A stretch of DNA of 64,000 nucleotides from Nocardia ignorata NBRC 108230 (GTDB taxonomy: Bacteria > Actinomycetota > Actinomycetes > Mycobacteriales > Mycobacteriaceae): the NCBI RefSeq assembly GCF_001612905.1, contig NZ_BDBI01000005.1, positions 124,001-188,000 on the forward strand, given 5' to 3'. A program made the translations under genes and the position numbers. Positions 1-9,937 of the stretch are shown here, piece after piece. The notes under the pieces were generated by a model. It did no database searches. It had not been told where the DNA came from and was given only the letters and a program-made list of their open reading frames with translations. Numbering within the stretch: the stretch's first letter is position 1; each line of letters starts with the position of its first letter.

Positions 1-443
1 ATCGACCCGTCTTCCTGGCCGATCCGGATCGCGGTGGCGAACAGTTCGATGAGCGTGCGCTGATTGCGCCCGAGCCTGCCGAACACGTAGGTGAGCATGA
101 GGTCGGTGTCGGTGCGGAAAATCTTGGCGAACACCGCGTTGGCCCGCACCGCCGCCGCACCCGCCACGATGCCGCGCACCAGCCGATCGAGGCCGAGGCC
201 GGTGTCGGGCATGGTCTCGGCGACGATGGTGCGCAGCTCGCGCACCAGCAGTTCCGCGATCAGCGAGCCGGTGTCCGGCCACCGCCGGTACACCGTCGGC
301 CTGCTCACGCCGGCGCGGCGTGCCACTTCGGTGAGCGTGGTGCGGCGCACCCCGAAATCGACGACGCAGGCCCGCGTGGCATCGAGAATCGCCATATCGG
401 TAGGCGAAAGCCGCTGGTCGGCTCGAGCCGCGAGGTCGATCAT
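1..443 (-). CDS. TetR/AcrR family transcriptional regulator (C-terminus cut by window edge)
   Basis: The reverse strand from 443 encodes an N-terminal TetR-type helix-turn-helix (residues about 15-60, with LTEVARRAGVSRPTVYRRW) followed by a helical ligand-binding domain that runs off the window. An in-frame ATG at 458 is possible, but ATG 443 has a G-rich ribosome-binding-like stretch before it. The gene diverges from the flavoprotein gene at 637 with a palindrome between them. The order TetR / flavoprotein / diacylglycerol kinase matches Rv2250c-Rv2251-Rv2252 of M. tuberculosis, so it probably represses itself and the neighbouring lipid genes (inference). The ligand is unknown. Confidence 0.9.
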   Translation of the reverse strand, partial: MIDLAARADQRLSPTDMAILDATRACVVDFGVRRTTLTEVARRAGVSRPTVYRRWPDTGSLIAELLVRELRTIVAETMPDTGLGLDRLVRGIVAGAAAVRANAVFAKIFRTDTDLMLTYVFGRLGRNQRTLIELFATAIRIGQEDGS

Positions 444-601
444 CCTGTACACCCCCATGGTGTTCGACGGCGCCGTGGTGAGCGCCGTGGTCTGGCCGGA
501 ACGCCCAAGGGTATCGAGCGCGCCGGTGGGTTCGTCGCCGCGAATTCGCGGCAGTGACATCCGACAACTGGGTAGAGGCCGACTCGAGGAGATCTCGTGT
601 A

Positions 602-634
602 GTTACTGCTTGACACTATATGTCAGGATGTAAC
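602..634. promoter_or_regulatory. Palindromic TetR-type operator in divergent promoter region
   Basis: Outer half-sites GTTAC (602-606) and GTAAC (630-634) flank inner half-sites TGACA (611-615) and TGTCA (621-625). Thirteen-to-fourteen-base arms agree at most positions. A TTGACA box (610-615) on the plus strand and a TATAGT box on the minus strand (620-615) lie inside it. The dyad therefore covers both divergent promoters, as expected for an autoregulated TetR system. Confidence 0.75.
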
Positions 635-636
635 GC

Positions 637-2265
637 ATGGTCGAGTTGAACAGCGAAATGTCCGGATCGACGGCCGAACGGCCGAGTATGGTGTGGGACG
701 CCTGGGGTGTGCCCGCCGGACATCAACCCCTGTCGGCGCAGATCCGCGGCCTGCTCACCCAGGTCTTCGGGATCTCGGGTGAGCCGGCGGCACGACGCGA
801 CGAGGGCGACGTGCCGCTGGTCGCGAGCACGCTCACCGCCACCACCCGCGCGGACCTCGCCGCCCTGGTCGGCGCCGAGCACGTCAGCACCGACGACATC
901 GACCGGCTGCGGCACGCGGGCGGCAAGAGCACCCCCGACCTGCTGCGCCGCCGCGACACCCGCCCGCAGGACGCGCCCGACGCGATCGTCGCGCCCGCCG
1001 ACCACGACGCGGTGCTGGCCGTACTGCGGTACTGCTCCGCGCACGGCATCGCGGTGGTGCCCTTCGGTGGCGGCACCAGTGTGGTCGGCGGCGTCGACCC
1101 GGTGCGCGGCCGGTTCCCCACCGTGATCGCGCTCGACCTGCGCAGGCTCGACACCCTCACCGACGTGGACCCGGTGAGTGGCACCGCCACCCTCGGTGCC
1201 GGGCTCACCGGCCCGCAGGCGGAGAAACTGCTTGCCGGGCAGGGTCTTTCGCTCGGGCATTTCCCGCAGAGTTTCGAATTCGCCACCATCGGCGGGTTCG
1301 CCGCGACCAGGTCGTCGGGGCAGGCGTCGGCGGGCTACGGCCGTTTCGACGACATGGTCCAGCGACTGGTGGTCGCCACCCCGCAGGGCACCCTCGATCT
1401 CGGCCGCGCGCCCGCCTCGGCGGCCGGGCCCGACCTGCGCGAACTGTTCGTCGGGTCCGAGGGGACGCTCGGTGTGATCACCTCGGTCACCGTGCGGGTG
1501 CACCCGATCCCCGAAACCACTGCCTACCAGGCCTGGTCATTCCCCGACTTCGCCACCGGCGCGGCCGCCCTGCGCACCGTCGTGCAGACGGGTGCGGCGC
1601 CGACGGTGCTTCGCCTGTCCGACGAGGCCGAGACCGGCCTGAACCTGGCCCGCTCGAGCGATATCGGCGGCGCGCCCGTCTCCGGCTGCCTAGCGGTGAC
1701 GACCTTCGAGGGCACCGCCGCCCATGTCGCGGCCCGCAGCGCCGAAGCGAGCGAACTGCTCAGCGCCGCCGGCGGAACCGCGCTCGGGACCGCCCCGGCC
1801 GAACAGTGGGAGCACGGCCGTTTCGCCGCGCCCTATCTGCGTGACGCCCTGCTCGATGTCGGGGTGCTGTGCGAGACGCTGGAAACAGCGACCAGCTGGT
1901 CGAACCTCGCGAATCTGAAGGCGAAAGTGACTGCCGCGCTCACGGATTCGCTCACCGCCCAGGGCACCCCCGCGCTGGTGATGTGTCACATCTCGCACAC
2001 CTACCCGACCGGTGCGTCGCTGTACTTCACCGTCGTCGCCAAGCAGCTCGAGGATCCGATCGCGCAGTGGCGCGTCGCCAAGACCGCCGCGGGCGACGCC
2101 ATCATGGCGGCCGGTGCCACCATCACCCACCATCACGCCGTCGGCGCCGACCACCGTCCGTGGATGGGCGCCGAGGTCGGTGACCTGGGCGTACAGGTGC
2201 TGCGGGCGGTGAAACACGAACTCGACCCCGCAGGCGTGCTGAATCCTGGAAAGCTGGTGCCGTGA
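637..2265 (+). CDS. FAD-binding oxidase, alkyldihydroxyacetonephosphate-synthase-like (Rv2251-like)
   Basis: A 542-residue VAO/PCMH-type flavoprotein. The FAD-binding region shows VPFGGGTSVVGGV near residue 145 and the FPQSFEFATIGGFAATRSSGQ-like segment near residue 210 that is typical of alkyl-DHAP synthase-type enzymes. The C-terminal part carries THHHAVG and ends DPAGVLNPGKL, the usual family ending. Known family members exchange an acyl for an alkyl group on DHAP or oxidise hydroxy acids; the substrate here is unknown. A second in-frame ATG at 658 is an alternative start, since the operator and possible promoter overlap the first one. It overlaps the lipid kinase by 4 nt (GTGA), so the two are translationally coupled. 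Confidence 0.9.
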   Translation: MVELNSEMSGSTAERPSMVWDAWGVPAGHQPLSAQIRGLLTQVFGISGEPAARRDEGDVPLVASTLTATTRADLAALVGAEHVSTDDIDRLRHAGGKSTPDLLRRRDTRPQDAPDAIVAPADHDAVLAVLRYCSAHGIAVVPFGGGTSVVGGVDPVRGRFPTVIALDLRRLDTLTDVDPVSGTATLGAGLTGPQAEKLLAGQGLSLGHFPQSFEFATIGGFAATRSSGQASAGYGRFDDMVQRLVVATPQGTLDLGRAPASAAGPDLRELFVGSEGTLGVITSVTVRVHPIPETTAYQAWSFPDFATGAAALRTVVQTGAAPTVLRLSDEAETGLNLARSSDIGGAPVSGCLAVTTFEGTAAHVAARSAEASELLSAAGGTALGTAPAEQWEHGRFAAPYLRDALLDVGVLCETLETATSWSNLANLKAKVTAALTDSLTAQGTPALVMCHISHTYPTGASLYFTVVAKQLEDPIAQWRVAKTAAGDAIMAAGATITHHHAVGADHRPWMGAEVGDLGVQVLRAVKHELDPAGVLNPGKLVP

Positions 2266-3212
2266 AACAGCATTCGGTACAGCGATTATTGCTCGTCACC
2301 AACCCGCACTCCGGTGCCGGTCGCGGTGACGGTGTCGCCGAGGCGGTCCTGGCGGTAGCCCTGGCCGGTGGCGTCGAGGTCGCACAGGTGCGGGCGCCGA
2401 GCGCGGCGGAATCGGTGGAGCAGGTTGCCGCCGCGATCGCCGACCCGGCCAGGCGGCCCGACGCGGTCGTCTGCGTGGGCGGTGACGGTCTGATGAACGT
2501 GCTGCTCGCCGCCGTCGCCCACACCGGCGTGCCGCTCGGGCTGGTTCCCGCCGGCACGGGCAACGACCTCGCCCGCGAACTCGGCATCCCCACCGGTGAC
2601 CCGCGCGCCGCTGCCGAGATCGTGCTGCGCGGCCGCGCGAAGACCATCGATCTGGGCCGTATCGAATCCGTCGGCGCCACGCCCACCTGGTTCGCCACCA
2701 TCGTCGGCGCCGGTTTCGACGCCCGAGTCACGTTGCGCGCCAACGCGATGAGCCGCCCGCGCGGACCGCTGCGCTACACCTTCGCCGCCGCCGCCGAACT
2801 CATGCGCGGCTACACGCTGCCGTTCCAGATCGAGATGTCGGGTCTGGCGCCCGGCGCGCTCGACAACCCCGACGACGCGCACGCGGTGATCTACACCGAC
2901 GCCGTGATGACGCCCATCGGCAACACCCGCACCTACGGCGGCGGCATGCTGGTGTGCCCCGACGCCCTGCCCGACGACGGCTACCTCGACATCACAGTGG
3001 TCGGTGCGGTCTCGCGACTGGAGATGGCGCGCCTGCTGCCCGCCCTGTCGGCGGGCAAGCGCATCGATCACCCCTCGACCAAGCGGTACCGCGCCCGCCG
3101 CATCACCGTCACGGCGTCGGGTGGGTATGCCACCGCCGACGGTGAACCGGCGGGCACCCTTCCCGTCACCGTGCAGGCGATGCCGGGTGCACTGACGGTG
3201 CTGGTGCCCTGA
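2262..3212 (+). CDS. Diacylglycerol/lipid kinase (DagK family, Rv2252-like)
   Basis: A 316-residue soluble kinase of the DAGK catalytic family. N-terminal LLLVTNPHSGAGRG and the nucleotide loop GGDG (in VVCVGGDGLMNVLL, near residue 80) are followed by GLVPAGTGNDLARELG. The C-terminal beta domain contains YTDAVMTPIGNTRTYGGGM. The usual GGDGT reads GGDGL here. It probably phosphorylates diacylglycerol, feeding phosphatidic acid into phospholipid or PIM synthesis, as shown for the M. tuberculosis homologue. The GTG start overlaps the stop of the upstream flavoprotein gene (GTGA). Confidence 0.92.
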   Translation: MKQHSVQRLLLVTNPHSGAGRGDGVAEAVLAVALAGGVEVAQVRAPSAAESVEQVAAAIADPARRPDAVVCVGGDGLMNVLLAAVAHTGVPLGLVPAGTGNDLARELGIPTGDPRAAAEIVLRGRAKTIDLGRIESVGATPTWFATIVGAGFDARVTLRANAMSRPRGPLRYTFAAAAELMRGYTLPFQIEMSGLAPGALDNPDDAHAVIYTDAVMTPIGNTRTYGGGMLVCPDALPDDGYLDITVVGAVSRLEMARLLPALSAGKRIDHPSTKRYRARRITVTASGGYATADGEPAGTLPVTVQAMPGALTVLVP

Positions 3213-3328
3213 CCCGGACGATTGGCGAGTCGGCACCCGGTGACCGGTGTCGCCATCAGGCACGACGGGTCCCGGTGCGGTGCCGTCGACGATGCCTGTG
3301 GTCGGCACCGTCGACCGGGCGAGCACGA

Positions 3329-4003
3329 TCAGGCGGGCGGCGCGAAGGTGATCCGGGAGATCTCGGTGAGGGTGGGACGGTCGACTACGACGACCGACGA
3401 CGCGGGTAGCGGCCGGGCGTCGAGGTCGCGCATCAGGCGCTCCCAGCGGCGGCAGTGCGCGCCGAAGGCGACGATGTTCACCCGCCTGCCGCGGGTGACC
3501 TGACCGCGCCTGGCCTGGGTGGCGGGGACATCGATCAGCACCATGTGCACCTCGCGCTCACCCGAGCGCGCCCACCGCGCGATCAGGCGACGGCTCCAGG
3601 CGAATGTCGCGCAGTCGTGGATGGCGACCGGTCCGTCGGCGACCAGCAGCGCCGCGCGGATCGCCCGGTAGTGCGCCAGGTGCACCAGCGGACGCCACAG
3701 GGGGTAGGGCACCCGGCCGAGCCGGTGCCGCAATCGGTTGCGGGCGTGGTTGGAATCGAGCACCAGTGCGCCCGCTGCCGTCCGCACCGGCAGCTCCGCG
3801 TTCGGGTCGGCGCCGAAAAGGCGGTGCAGCGCAGTGGATTTCCCCGCGCCGGGCACCCCGGCGAAAATCAGCACCGCCGTGGCGGGGTAGCGCAATTCGT
3901 CGACATGGTCCGCGCGTAAGTCCAGCAGTGCGACGGGAATGACGGTCCGGGACGGCACGGATCGATCGGCGGGAGGGGAGCTGGCATCGAGCGGAGGCGT
4001 CAC
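3329..4003 (-). CDS. P-loop ATPase/kinase of unknown substrate
   Basis: About 224 residues. A Walker A motif GVPGAGKST sits about 50 residues after the chosen start and is followed by a kinase-like core: VLDSNHARNRLRHRLGRVPYP, AIHDCATFAW and an R-rich lid near the C-terminus. The GTG at 4003 is preceded by GGAGAG; upstream in-frame sequence to 4108 does not look conserved. It resembles small zeta-toxin/chloramphenicol-phosphotransferase-like kinases found singly in actinobacteria. It lies alone, antisense between two plus-strand operons. The function is not known. Confidence 0.8.
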   Translation of the reverse strand: MTPPLDASSPPADRSVPSRTVIPVALLDLRADHVDELRYPATAVLIFAGVPGAGKSTALHRLFGADPNAELPVRTAAGALVLDSNHARNRLRHRLGRVPYPLWRPLVHLAHYRAIRAALLVADGPVAIHDCATFAWSRRLIARWARSGEREVHMVLIDVPATQARRGQVTRGRRVNIVAFGAHCRRWERLMRDLDARPLPASSVVVVDRPTLTEISRITFAPPA

Positions 4004-4199
4004 CCTCTCCAGAATCCGGGAAAACAGACAATTCGGCAATCGGTGAACACCCTGAGTTCGCGTCGACCGGCCTGTCGGACAACAGTTTCCGCGTGTCGAT
4101 GGAGACACTCACAAACCTCGCCGACCACCGCTTGGAAGAATCTGAGAATTGGCTATGTATTCGAGGGGCGGCCGAAAATCGCCGGTAGAGTCGACCACG

Positions 4200-4254
4200 A
4201 GAGGCGAAGTCTTCGGTGTCCCTCATCCACCGAAGACCTCGCCTCTGTTTTGTT
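4200..4254 (+). terminator. Rho-independent terminator or attenuator before valS
   Basis: A 19-bp stem (4200-4218 with 4228-4246, one A-C mismatch) closes a 9-nt loop and is followed by GTTTTGTT. It is orientated to stop plus-strand transcription. The nearest upstream plus-strand gene ends 1 kb away at 3212, and the valS promoter box lies downstream, so it more likely insulates valS or ends an unannotated short RNA than attenuates valS. Confidence 0.8.
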
Positions 4255-4360
4255 GGAGCGCTGGCGCGCTCGAGGTTCGCGACGGACCCGCCTCGAGGCC
4301 GGGTCGTACGTGGCTGGGACTGCGGGGTGAGGCGGGGGAAACCCGGTTGTCCGTTCCCCT

Positions 4361-4372
4361 TAGGATTGGGGC
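4361..4372 (+). promoter_or_regulatory. Leaderless -10 box for valS
   Basis: TAGGAT (4361-4366) lies 6 nt before the GTG start, so transcription would begin at or next to the start codon. No convincing Shine-Dalgarno is present. Confidence 0.6.
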
Positions 4373-7051
4373 GTGACCAGCGCAGCCCCAGACAACTCGC
4401 GTAATCGTGCCGATGCCCTGCCCAAGAGCTGGAATCCCAGCGAGGTAGAGGCCGACCTGTACGAGGGCTGGGTAAACGCCGGGTACTTCACCGCCGACGC
4501 CACCTCGGCCAAGCCCGCGTACTCCATCGTGCTGCCGCCGCCGAACGTCACCGGCACCCTGCACATGGGGCACGCGCTCGACCACACCCTCATGGACCTG
4601 CTCACCCGCCGCAAGCGGATGCAGGGGTACGAGGTGCTGTGGCTGCCGGGCATGGACCACGCGGGCATCGCGACCCAGACCGTGGTGGAGAAGCAGCTCG
4701 CCGTCGACGGCAAGAACAAAGAGGACTTCGGTCGCGAGCTGTTCATCGACAAGGTGTGGGACTGGAAGCGCGAGTCCGGCGGCCAGATCCAGGGGCAGAT
4801 GCGCCGCCTCGGTGACGGTGTCGACTGGAGCCGCGACCGGTTCACCATGGACGACGGGCTCTCGCGCGCCGTGCAGACCATCTTCAAGCGGCTCTACGAC
4901 GCGGGCCTGATCTACCGCGCCGAGCGGCTGGTGAACTGGTCGCCCGTGCTGCAGACCGGCATCTCCGACCTCGAGGTCGACCACAAGGAGGTCGACGGCG
5001 AGCTCGTGAGCATGCGCTTCGGCTCCCTGAACGACGACGAACCGCACGTCATCGTGGCAACCACCCGGGTGGAGACGATGCTCGGCGACACCGCCGTGGC
5101 CGTCCACCCGGACGACGAGCGGTACAAGGCGCTGATCGGCACCACGCTGTACCACCCGATCACCGGCCGCCAGATCCCGATCGTCGCCGACGACTACGTC
5201 GACCCGGAGTTCGGTTCCGGCGCGGTGAAGATCACCCCCGCCCACGACCCCAACGACTTCGAACTCGGCCTGCGCCACGGCCTGCCGATGCCGACGATCA
5301 TGGACAAGGCGGGCCGGATCGCCGACACCGGAACGGAATTCGACGGCATGGACCGTTTCGAGGCGCGCGTGAAGATCCGCGAACGCCTCGAGGCCGAGGG
5401 CCGCATCGTCGGGCGCAAGTACCCCTACAAACATCAGGTCGGTCACTCGGAGCGCTCCGGCGAGCCGATCGAGCCGCGTCTGTCGATGCAGTGGTGGGTC
5501 AAGGTCGACACCCTGGCCAAGGCCGCGGGCGACGCGGTGCGCGACGGTGACGTGAAGATCCATCCGGCCAGTCAGGAACCCCGCTGGTTCGACTGGGTCG
5601 ACAACATGCACGACTGGTGCATCTCGCGTCAGCTGTGGTGGGGCCACCGCATCCCGATCTGGTACGGGCCCGAGGGCGAGATCGTCTGCCTCGGCCCGGA
5701 CGAGCAGGCCCCCGAGGGCTGGGTGCAGGACCCCGACGTGCTCGACACCTGGTTCTCCTCGGGTCTGTGGCCGTTCTCCACGATGGGCTGGCCCGACGCG
5801 ACCCCCGAGCTGGCGAAGTTCTATCCGACCAGCGTGCTCGTCACCGGTTACGACATCCTGTTCTTCTGGGTGGCCCGGATGATGATGTTCGGCATGTACG
5901 TCAGCGACGATCCGGTGCTCACCGCGGGCAAGGGCGGGCAGAAGCAGGTCCCGTTCGAAGACGTGTTCCTGCACGGCCTCATCCGCGACCAGCACGGCAA
6001 GAAGATGTCGAAGTCGCGCGGCAACGGCATCGACCCGCTGGACTGGATCAACTCCTACGGCGCCGACGCGCTGCGCTTCACCCTGGCCCGCGGCGCCCAG
6101 CCCGGCGGCGACCTCTCGGTCGGTGAGTCGCACGCGCTCGCCTCGCGCAGCTTCGTCACCAAGCTGTTCAACGCCACCAAGTTCGCGCTGATGAACGGTG
6201 CCCGCACCGGCGACCTGCCCGCGCGCGAGACGCTCACCGACGCCGATCGCTGGATCCTCGACCGGCTCGACCAGGTCCGCGCCGATGTCGACTCCGCGTT
6301 CGATTCCTACGAATTCGGCAAAGCCTGTGAGGCGCTGTACCACTTCGCCTGGGACGAGCTGTGCGACTGGTACCTGGAACTGTCGAAGGTGCAGTTCGCC
6401 GAGTCCGATGCGCGCGCCGAGAGCACCTCGGTGGTCCTCGGCAACGTGCTCGACGCGGTGCTTCGCCTGCTGCACCCGGTGATCCCGTTCGTCACCGAAA
6501 CCCTCTGGAAGGCGCTCACCGGCGGTGAGTCGGTGGTGGTCGCGCCGTGGCCGCAGGCCAGTGGCGTCGCCGCCGACGAGCGGGCCGCCCAACGGGTCGC
6601 CGACGCGCAGCGGCTCATCACCGAGATCCGGCGCTTCCGTGGCGATCAGGGCCTGGCCGACAAGCAGAAGGTGAAGGCCACGCTGGTCGGCATCGAGGAA
6701 GCCGGACTCGCCGGTTTCGCGGCCTCGGTGGCGAACCTGGCCCGTCTCACCGAACCCGGTGACGACTTCGCGACCACCGCCGAGGTGGAGGTCCGCCTGT
6801 CCACGGGCACGGTGACCGTCCAGCTCGACACCTCCGGCGCCATCGACCTCGACGCCGAACGGCGCAGGCTGGAAAAGGATCTCGCGGTCGCGCAGAAGGA
6901 CCTCGACCAGACCACCGCCAAACTGGCCAACGAGGCGTTCCTGGCCAAGGCGCCGCAGCAGGTGGTCGACAAGATCACCGCTCGCCGCGATGTGGCCACC
7001 GCGGAGGTCGCCCGGATCAGCGCACGCCTGGCGGAGCTGAGCGCCAAGTGA
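4373..7051 (+). CDS. valS: Valyl-tRNA synthetase
   Basis: An 892-residue class Ia aminoacyl-tRNA synthetase that charges tRNA-Val in the cytoplasm. The HIGH motif appears as HMGH (residues 64-67) and the KMSKS motif is at residues 544-548. The editing (CP1) domain lies between them, with [17 protein letters not shown]. The C-terminal 65 residues form the coiled-coil arm typical of ValRS. The GTG start fits the leaderless promoter immediately upstream. It is followed by folC with a 4-nt overlap, the same order as Rv2448c-Rv2447c. Confidence 0.98.
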   Translation: MTSAAPDNSRNRADALPKSWNPSEVEADLYEGWVNAGYFTADATSAKPAYSIVLPPPNVTGTLHMGHALDHTLMDLLTRRKRMQGYEVLWLPGMDHAGIATQTVVEKQLAVDGKNKEDFGRELFIDKVWDWKRESGGQIQGQMRRLGDGVDWSRDRFTMDDGLSRAVQTIFKRLYDAGLIYRAERLVNWSPVLQTGISDLEVDHKEVDGELVSMRFGSLNDDEPHVIVATTRVETMLGDTAVAVHPDDERYKALIGTTLYHPITGRQIPIVADDYVDPEFGSGAVKITPAHDPNDFELGLRHGLPMPTIMDKAGRIADTGTEFDGMDRFEARVKIRERLEAEGRIVGRKYPYKHQVGHSERSGEPIEPRLSMQWWVKVDTLAKAAGDAVRDGDVKIHPASQEPRWFDWVDNMHDWCISRQLWWGHRIPIWYGPEGEIVCLGPDEQAPEGWVQDPDVLDTWFSSGLWPFSTMGWPDATPELAKFYPTSVLVTGYDILFFWVARMMMFGMYVSDDPVLTAGKGGQKQVPFEDVFLHGLIRDQHGKKMSKSRGNGIDPLDWINSYGADALRFTLARGAQPGGDLSVGESHALASRSFVTKLFNATKFALMNGARTGDLPARETLTDADRWILDRLDQVRADVDSAFDSYEFGKACEALYHFAWDELCDWYLELSKVQFAESDARAESTSVVLGNVLDAVLRLLHPVIPFVTETLWKALTGGESVVVAPWPQASGVAADERAAQRVADAQRLITEIRRFRGDQGLADKQKVKATLVGIEEAGLAGFAASVANLARLTEPGDDFATTAEVEVRLSTGTVTVQLDTSGAIDLDAERRRLEKDLAVAQKDLDQTTAKLANEAFLAKAPQQVVDKITARRDVATAEVARISARLAELSAK

Positions 7052-8535
7052 GCGACATCGGCCCCGACAACGGCGATCTCGGCCCCGAGGAGGCGGGCTT
7101 CGGCGGTGACGACTACCGCCCGGCCCAGCTCGGCACCGGCCCGTCGCCGGTCGAGCTGGCCGAAATGGCGCTGGTCGAAGCCGAACTCGACAAACGCTGG
7201 CCGGAAACCAAGATCGAGCCGTCGCTCACGCGCATCAGCACCCTGATGGATCTGCTCGGCAACCCGCAGTACAACTATCCGGCCATCCACATCGCGGGCA
7301 CCAACGGCAAGACCTCGGTGACCAGGATGATCGACGCGCTGCTCACCGCCCTGCACCGGCGCACCGGCCGGATCACCAGCCCACACCTGCAGCTGGCGAC
7401 CGAGCGGATCAGCATCGACAACGCACCGATCAGCCCCGCCCGGTACGTGGAGACCTACCACGAGCTCGCGCCGTATATCGACATGATCGACCAGCGCTCC
7501 GCCGAGGCGGGCGGCCCGGCGATGAGCAAGTTCGAGGTGCTCACCGGCATGGCCTACGCCGCGTTCGCCGAGGCACCCGTCGACGTGGCCGTCGTCGAGA
7601 CCGGCATGGGCGGTACCTGGGACGCCACCAACGTGATCGACGGCCAGGTCGCCGTCATCACCCCGATCGGCCTGGACCACACCGAGTACCTCGGGCCCGA
7701 CCTCGAGTCGATCGCCAAGGAAAAAGCGGGAATCATCAAGCGCGCCAAGGAAGCTCTGGTTCCGGTCGACACCGTCGCGGTGATCGCCGAACAGGCCCCC
7801 GAGGTGATGGACGTGCTGCTGCGCCGGGCCGTGGAGGCCGACGCGGCGGTCGCGCGCGAAGGCGCGGAATTCCGGCTGCTGGAACGGGCCGTCGCGATCG
7901 GCGGTCAGCTGCTGACCCTGCAGGGGCTGGGCGGCGTCTACGACGAGATCTTCCTGCCGCTGCACGGCGAACACCAGGCCCGCAACGCCGCCCTCGCGCT
8001 GGCTGCCGTCGAGGCGTTCTTCGGGGCGGGTGCCGAGCGTCAGCTCGACATCGAGGCCGTGCGCGCCGGATTCGCGGCCGTCACCAGTCCCGGCCGGATG
8101 GAACGGATGCGCAACGCGCCGACCATCTTCGTCGACGCCGCCCACAACCCGGCGGGCGCGCAGGCGTTGGCGAACACACTCACCGGCGAATTCGACTTCC
8201 GCAAGCTGGTCGGGGTGGTCGCCGTCCTCGGCGACAAGGACGCGGCGGGCATCCTCGACGCCCTGGAACCGGTGTTCGACGAGATCGTCGTCACCAGCAA
8301 CGGGTCGCCGCGCGCCATGGACGTCGACACCCTCGCCGACCTGGCCGTCCAGCGTTTCGGCGACGAACGCGTGATCACCGCCGACACCCTGCCCGACGCC
8401 CTGGAATCGGCGATCGCCCTGGCCGAACAGGCAGGCGACGACGGCGATGTGATCTCGGGTGCGGGCGTGATCGTCACCGGATCGGTGGTCACCGCCGGGG
8501 CCGCCCGCGCGCTGTTCGGGAAGGGGCCGGCGTGA
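7048..8535 (+). CDS. folC: Folylpolyglutamate synthase / dihydrofolate synthase
   Basis: A 495-residue Mur-ligase-family enzyme that adds glutamate to (dihydro)folates in an ATP-dependent reaction. The P-loop GTNGKTSVT lies near residue 85. The signature LGP(D)[13 protein letters not shown] follows near residue 225, and the C-terminal glutamate-ligase domain has SPGRMERM and DAAHNPAGA. The N-terminal 40 residues are an acidic extension. The GTG start overlaps the valS stop, and its own stop overlaps the next gene, so this is an operon. Confidence 0.97.
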   Translation: MSDIGPDNGDLGPEEAGFGGDDYRPAQLGTGPSPVELAEMALVEAELDKRWPETKIEPSLTRISTLMDLLGNPQYNYPAIHIAGTNGKTSVTRMIDALLTALHRRTGRITSPHLQLATERISIDNAPISPARYVETYHELAPYIDMIDQRSAEAGGPAMSKFEVLTGMAYAAFAEAPVDVAVVETGMGGTWDATNVIDGQVAVITPIGLDHTEYLGPDLESIAKEKAGIIKRAKEALVPVDTVAVIAEQAPEVMDVLLRRAVEADAAVAREGAEFRLLERAVAIGGQLLTLQGLGGVYDEIFLPLHGEHQARNAALALAAVEAFFGAGAERQLDIEAVRAGFAAVTSPGRMERMRNAPTIFVDAAHNPAGAQALANTLTGEFDFRKLVGVVAVLGDKDAAGILDALEPVFDEIVVTSNGSPRAMDVDTLADLAVQRFGDERVITADTLPDALESAIALAEQAGDDGDVISGAGVIVTGSVVTAGAARALFGKGPA

Positions 8536-8978
8536 GTGGTCAGCCGGAAAACGACGCGAGCACGCCGGACGGATCGAGCATGAGTGAGGTACCCCCGCCC
8601 GCTACCGACCCCTGGAAGGGATTCCGGGGAGTGATGGCCGGGACGCTGATCCTCGAGGCGATCGTGGTGTTGCTGGCACTGCCGGTCGTCGGTTCGGTCG
8701 GCGGCGGGGTGACCTGGTTCTCGGGCACCTATCTGGTGGTCCTGGCGCTGCTGATGATCCTCGGCGCCGGATTGCAGCGCAAGCCGTGGGCCATCCCGTT
8801 CAACCTCGGGCTGCAGGTCCTGGTGCTGGCGGGAACCTTCATCCACCTGTCGATCGGGATCATCGGGCTGGTGTTCGCGGCCGTGTGGGCATTCATCCTG
8901 CTGTTGCGCGCCGACGTGCAACGACGCATGGACGCCGGGTTGTTGCCGAGCCAGCGGATGCGGCGGGCCCAGTCCTGA
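8532..8978 (+). CDS. DUF4233 membrane protein (Rv2446c-like)
   Basis: A 148-residue protein with a polar N-terminus of about 30 residues and four predicted membrane segments (about 38-60, 65-85, 92-105, 108-130). The conserved W-x-G-F-R-G-V-M-A-G-T start of the domain is visible. It has no known activity. Its fixed position between folC and ndk in mycolata and the 4-nt GTGA overlap with folC mark it as part of the valS-folC operon. It is an integral membrane protein by sequence. Confidence 0.88.
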   Translation: MSGQPENDASTPDGSSMSEVPPPATDPWKGFRGVMAGTLILEAIVVLLALPVVGSVGGGVTWFSGTYLVVLALLMILGAGLQRKPWAIPFNLGLQVLVLAGTFIHLSIGIIGLVFAAVWAFILLLRADVQRRMDAGLLPSQRMRRAQS

Positions 8979-9012
8979 ACGGGGTCGTTCGGCGTGGACG
9001 CCTACCCGACGC

Positions 9013-9024
9013 TAGGGTTAGCGC
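9013..9024 (+). promoter_or_regulatory. Leaderless -10 box for ndk
   Basis: TAGGGT (9013-9018) lies 6 nt before the GTG start of ndk. The same geometry is seen at valS and holA. Confidence 0.6.
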
Positions 9025-9441
9025 GTGACTGAGCAGACGTTGGTACTCATCAAGCCGGACGGTGTCTCCCGTGGCCTCGTCGGCGAGGTCCTGGCGCGCA
9101 TCGAGCGCAAGGGCCTCACCATCAAGGCGCTGGAGCTGAAGAACGTGTCCGCCGAACTGGCGGGCGAGCACTACGCCGAACACGCCGAGCGACCGTTCTT
9201 CGGTTCGCTGATCGAATTCATCACCTCCGGCCCGGTCGTCGCGGCCGTGCTCGAGGGCCCGCGCGCGATCGCGGCGTTCCGCCAGCTCGCCGGTGGCACC
9301 GACCCGGTCGAGAAGGCCGTCCCCGGAACCATCCGCGGCGACTTCGGTCTCGAGACCCAGTACAACCTCGTTCACGGCTCCGACTCGCCCGAGTCCGCCA
9401 AGCGTGAGATCGCGCTCTGGTTTCCCGAATTCCCTGCTTGA
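9025..9441 (+). CDS. ndk: Nucleoside diphosphate kinase
   Basis: A 138-residue NDK that transfers the gamma-phosphate from ATP to other NDPs through a phospho-histidine. The active-site histidine is H117 in NLVHGSDS. The N-terminal [19 protein letters not shown] and central [11 protein letters not shown] are canonical, and the length is normal. The GTG start has a leaderless -10 box before it. A perfect hairpin follows the stop. Confidence 0.98.
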   Translation: MTEQTLVLIKPDGVSRGLVGEVLARIERKGLTIKALELKNVSAELAGEHYAEHAERPFFGSLIEFITSGPVVAAVLEGPRAIAAFRQLAGGTDPVEKAVPGTIRGDFGLETQYNLVHGSDSPESAKREIALWFPEFPA

Positions 9442-9457
9442 CCGTGCTGTCCTCGCT

Positions 9458-9482
9458 CGTCGCGTCCGGTTCGGACGCGACG
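9458..9482 (+). terminator. Hairpin after ndk (terminator without U-tract)
   Basis: A perfect 11-bp stem (9458-9468 with 9472-9482) closes a 3-nt loop 16 nt after the ndk stop. No T-run follows, as is common for actinobacterial terminators. Confidence 0.6.
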
Positions 9483-9937
9483 GGCTCGAGTGACGGTTCC
9501 GCGCGCGAGTTGCGCCGATGGCGATCACCGCGCGAACCATATGGGATACTGAAGACGGATGTGTTCGATACCGATGTCATCGAAGCCCCACCAGGGCGGT
9601 CGGTGACAGCCTGACGCGCAGGTACGCGGCAGCGGCGACGGACATGACCGGATGACACCGCAGTTGGATGCCGATCATCGCTGCCATGGACAACCCTGTT
9701 GCTGGGGTTGCCGGGCACGCTGGATGAGCGCCTCAGCGCGCGGCGTCACGCCGTACAGCCAGGCGCCGCGTGACCGGTTGGCCCGCCAGATGATCGATTC
9801 CAGGCGCGACCGGATACGCGGGGCGAGACCAGATGACCCTCGTACCATCGGGTACGAGGTGCACGGACGATGCCCCCGCGCCGGCCGCGTCACTCCCGTA
9901 CCGGGGATGGACGCGCCCGGGGGCCCGAGGAGACTTC
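9483..9937 (+). other. Long leader region of rne
   Basis: About 455 nt without a gene I can support. A perfect 9-bp hairpin lies at 9838-9859 (CCTCGTACC with its complement, loop ATCG). A possible -10 region lies near 9540 (TATGGGATACT). Mycobacterial rne genes are known to have long, regulated 5' UTRs, and RNase E often autoregulates through its leader. Confidence 0.45.

Larger units (their letters stand above)
4004..4372. other. Intergenic region upstream of valS
   Basis: No convincing gene is seen. It contains a strong plus-strand terminator at 4200-4254 and the leaderless valS promoter at its right end. I looked for a T-box specifier domain and its conserved antiterminator sequence and did not find one. 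Confidence 0.6.

Noticed and set aside
4004..4372. T-box riboswitch before valS
   Set aside because: No conserved antiterminator bulge sequence or specifier loop was found, and the valS promoter appears to be leaderless and downstream of the hairpin.
4223..6592. A 789-codon open frame antisense to valS, and similar long antisense frames over folC, rne, obgE and the octT-like gene
   Set aside because: They are typical shadow frames of GC-rich coding DNA: low-complexity H/R/V/G composition, no domain, and they lie over well-conserved genes.
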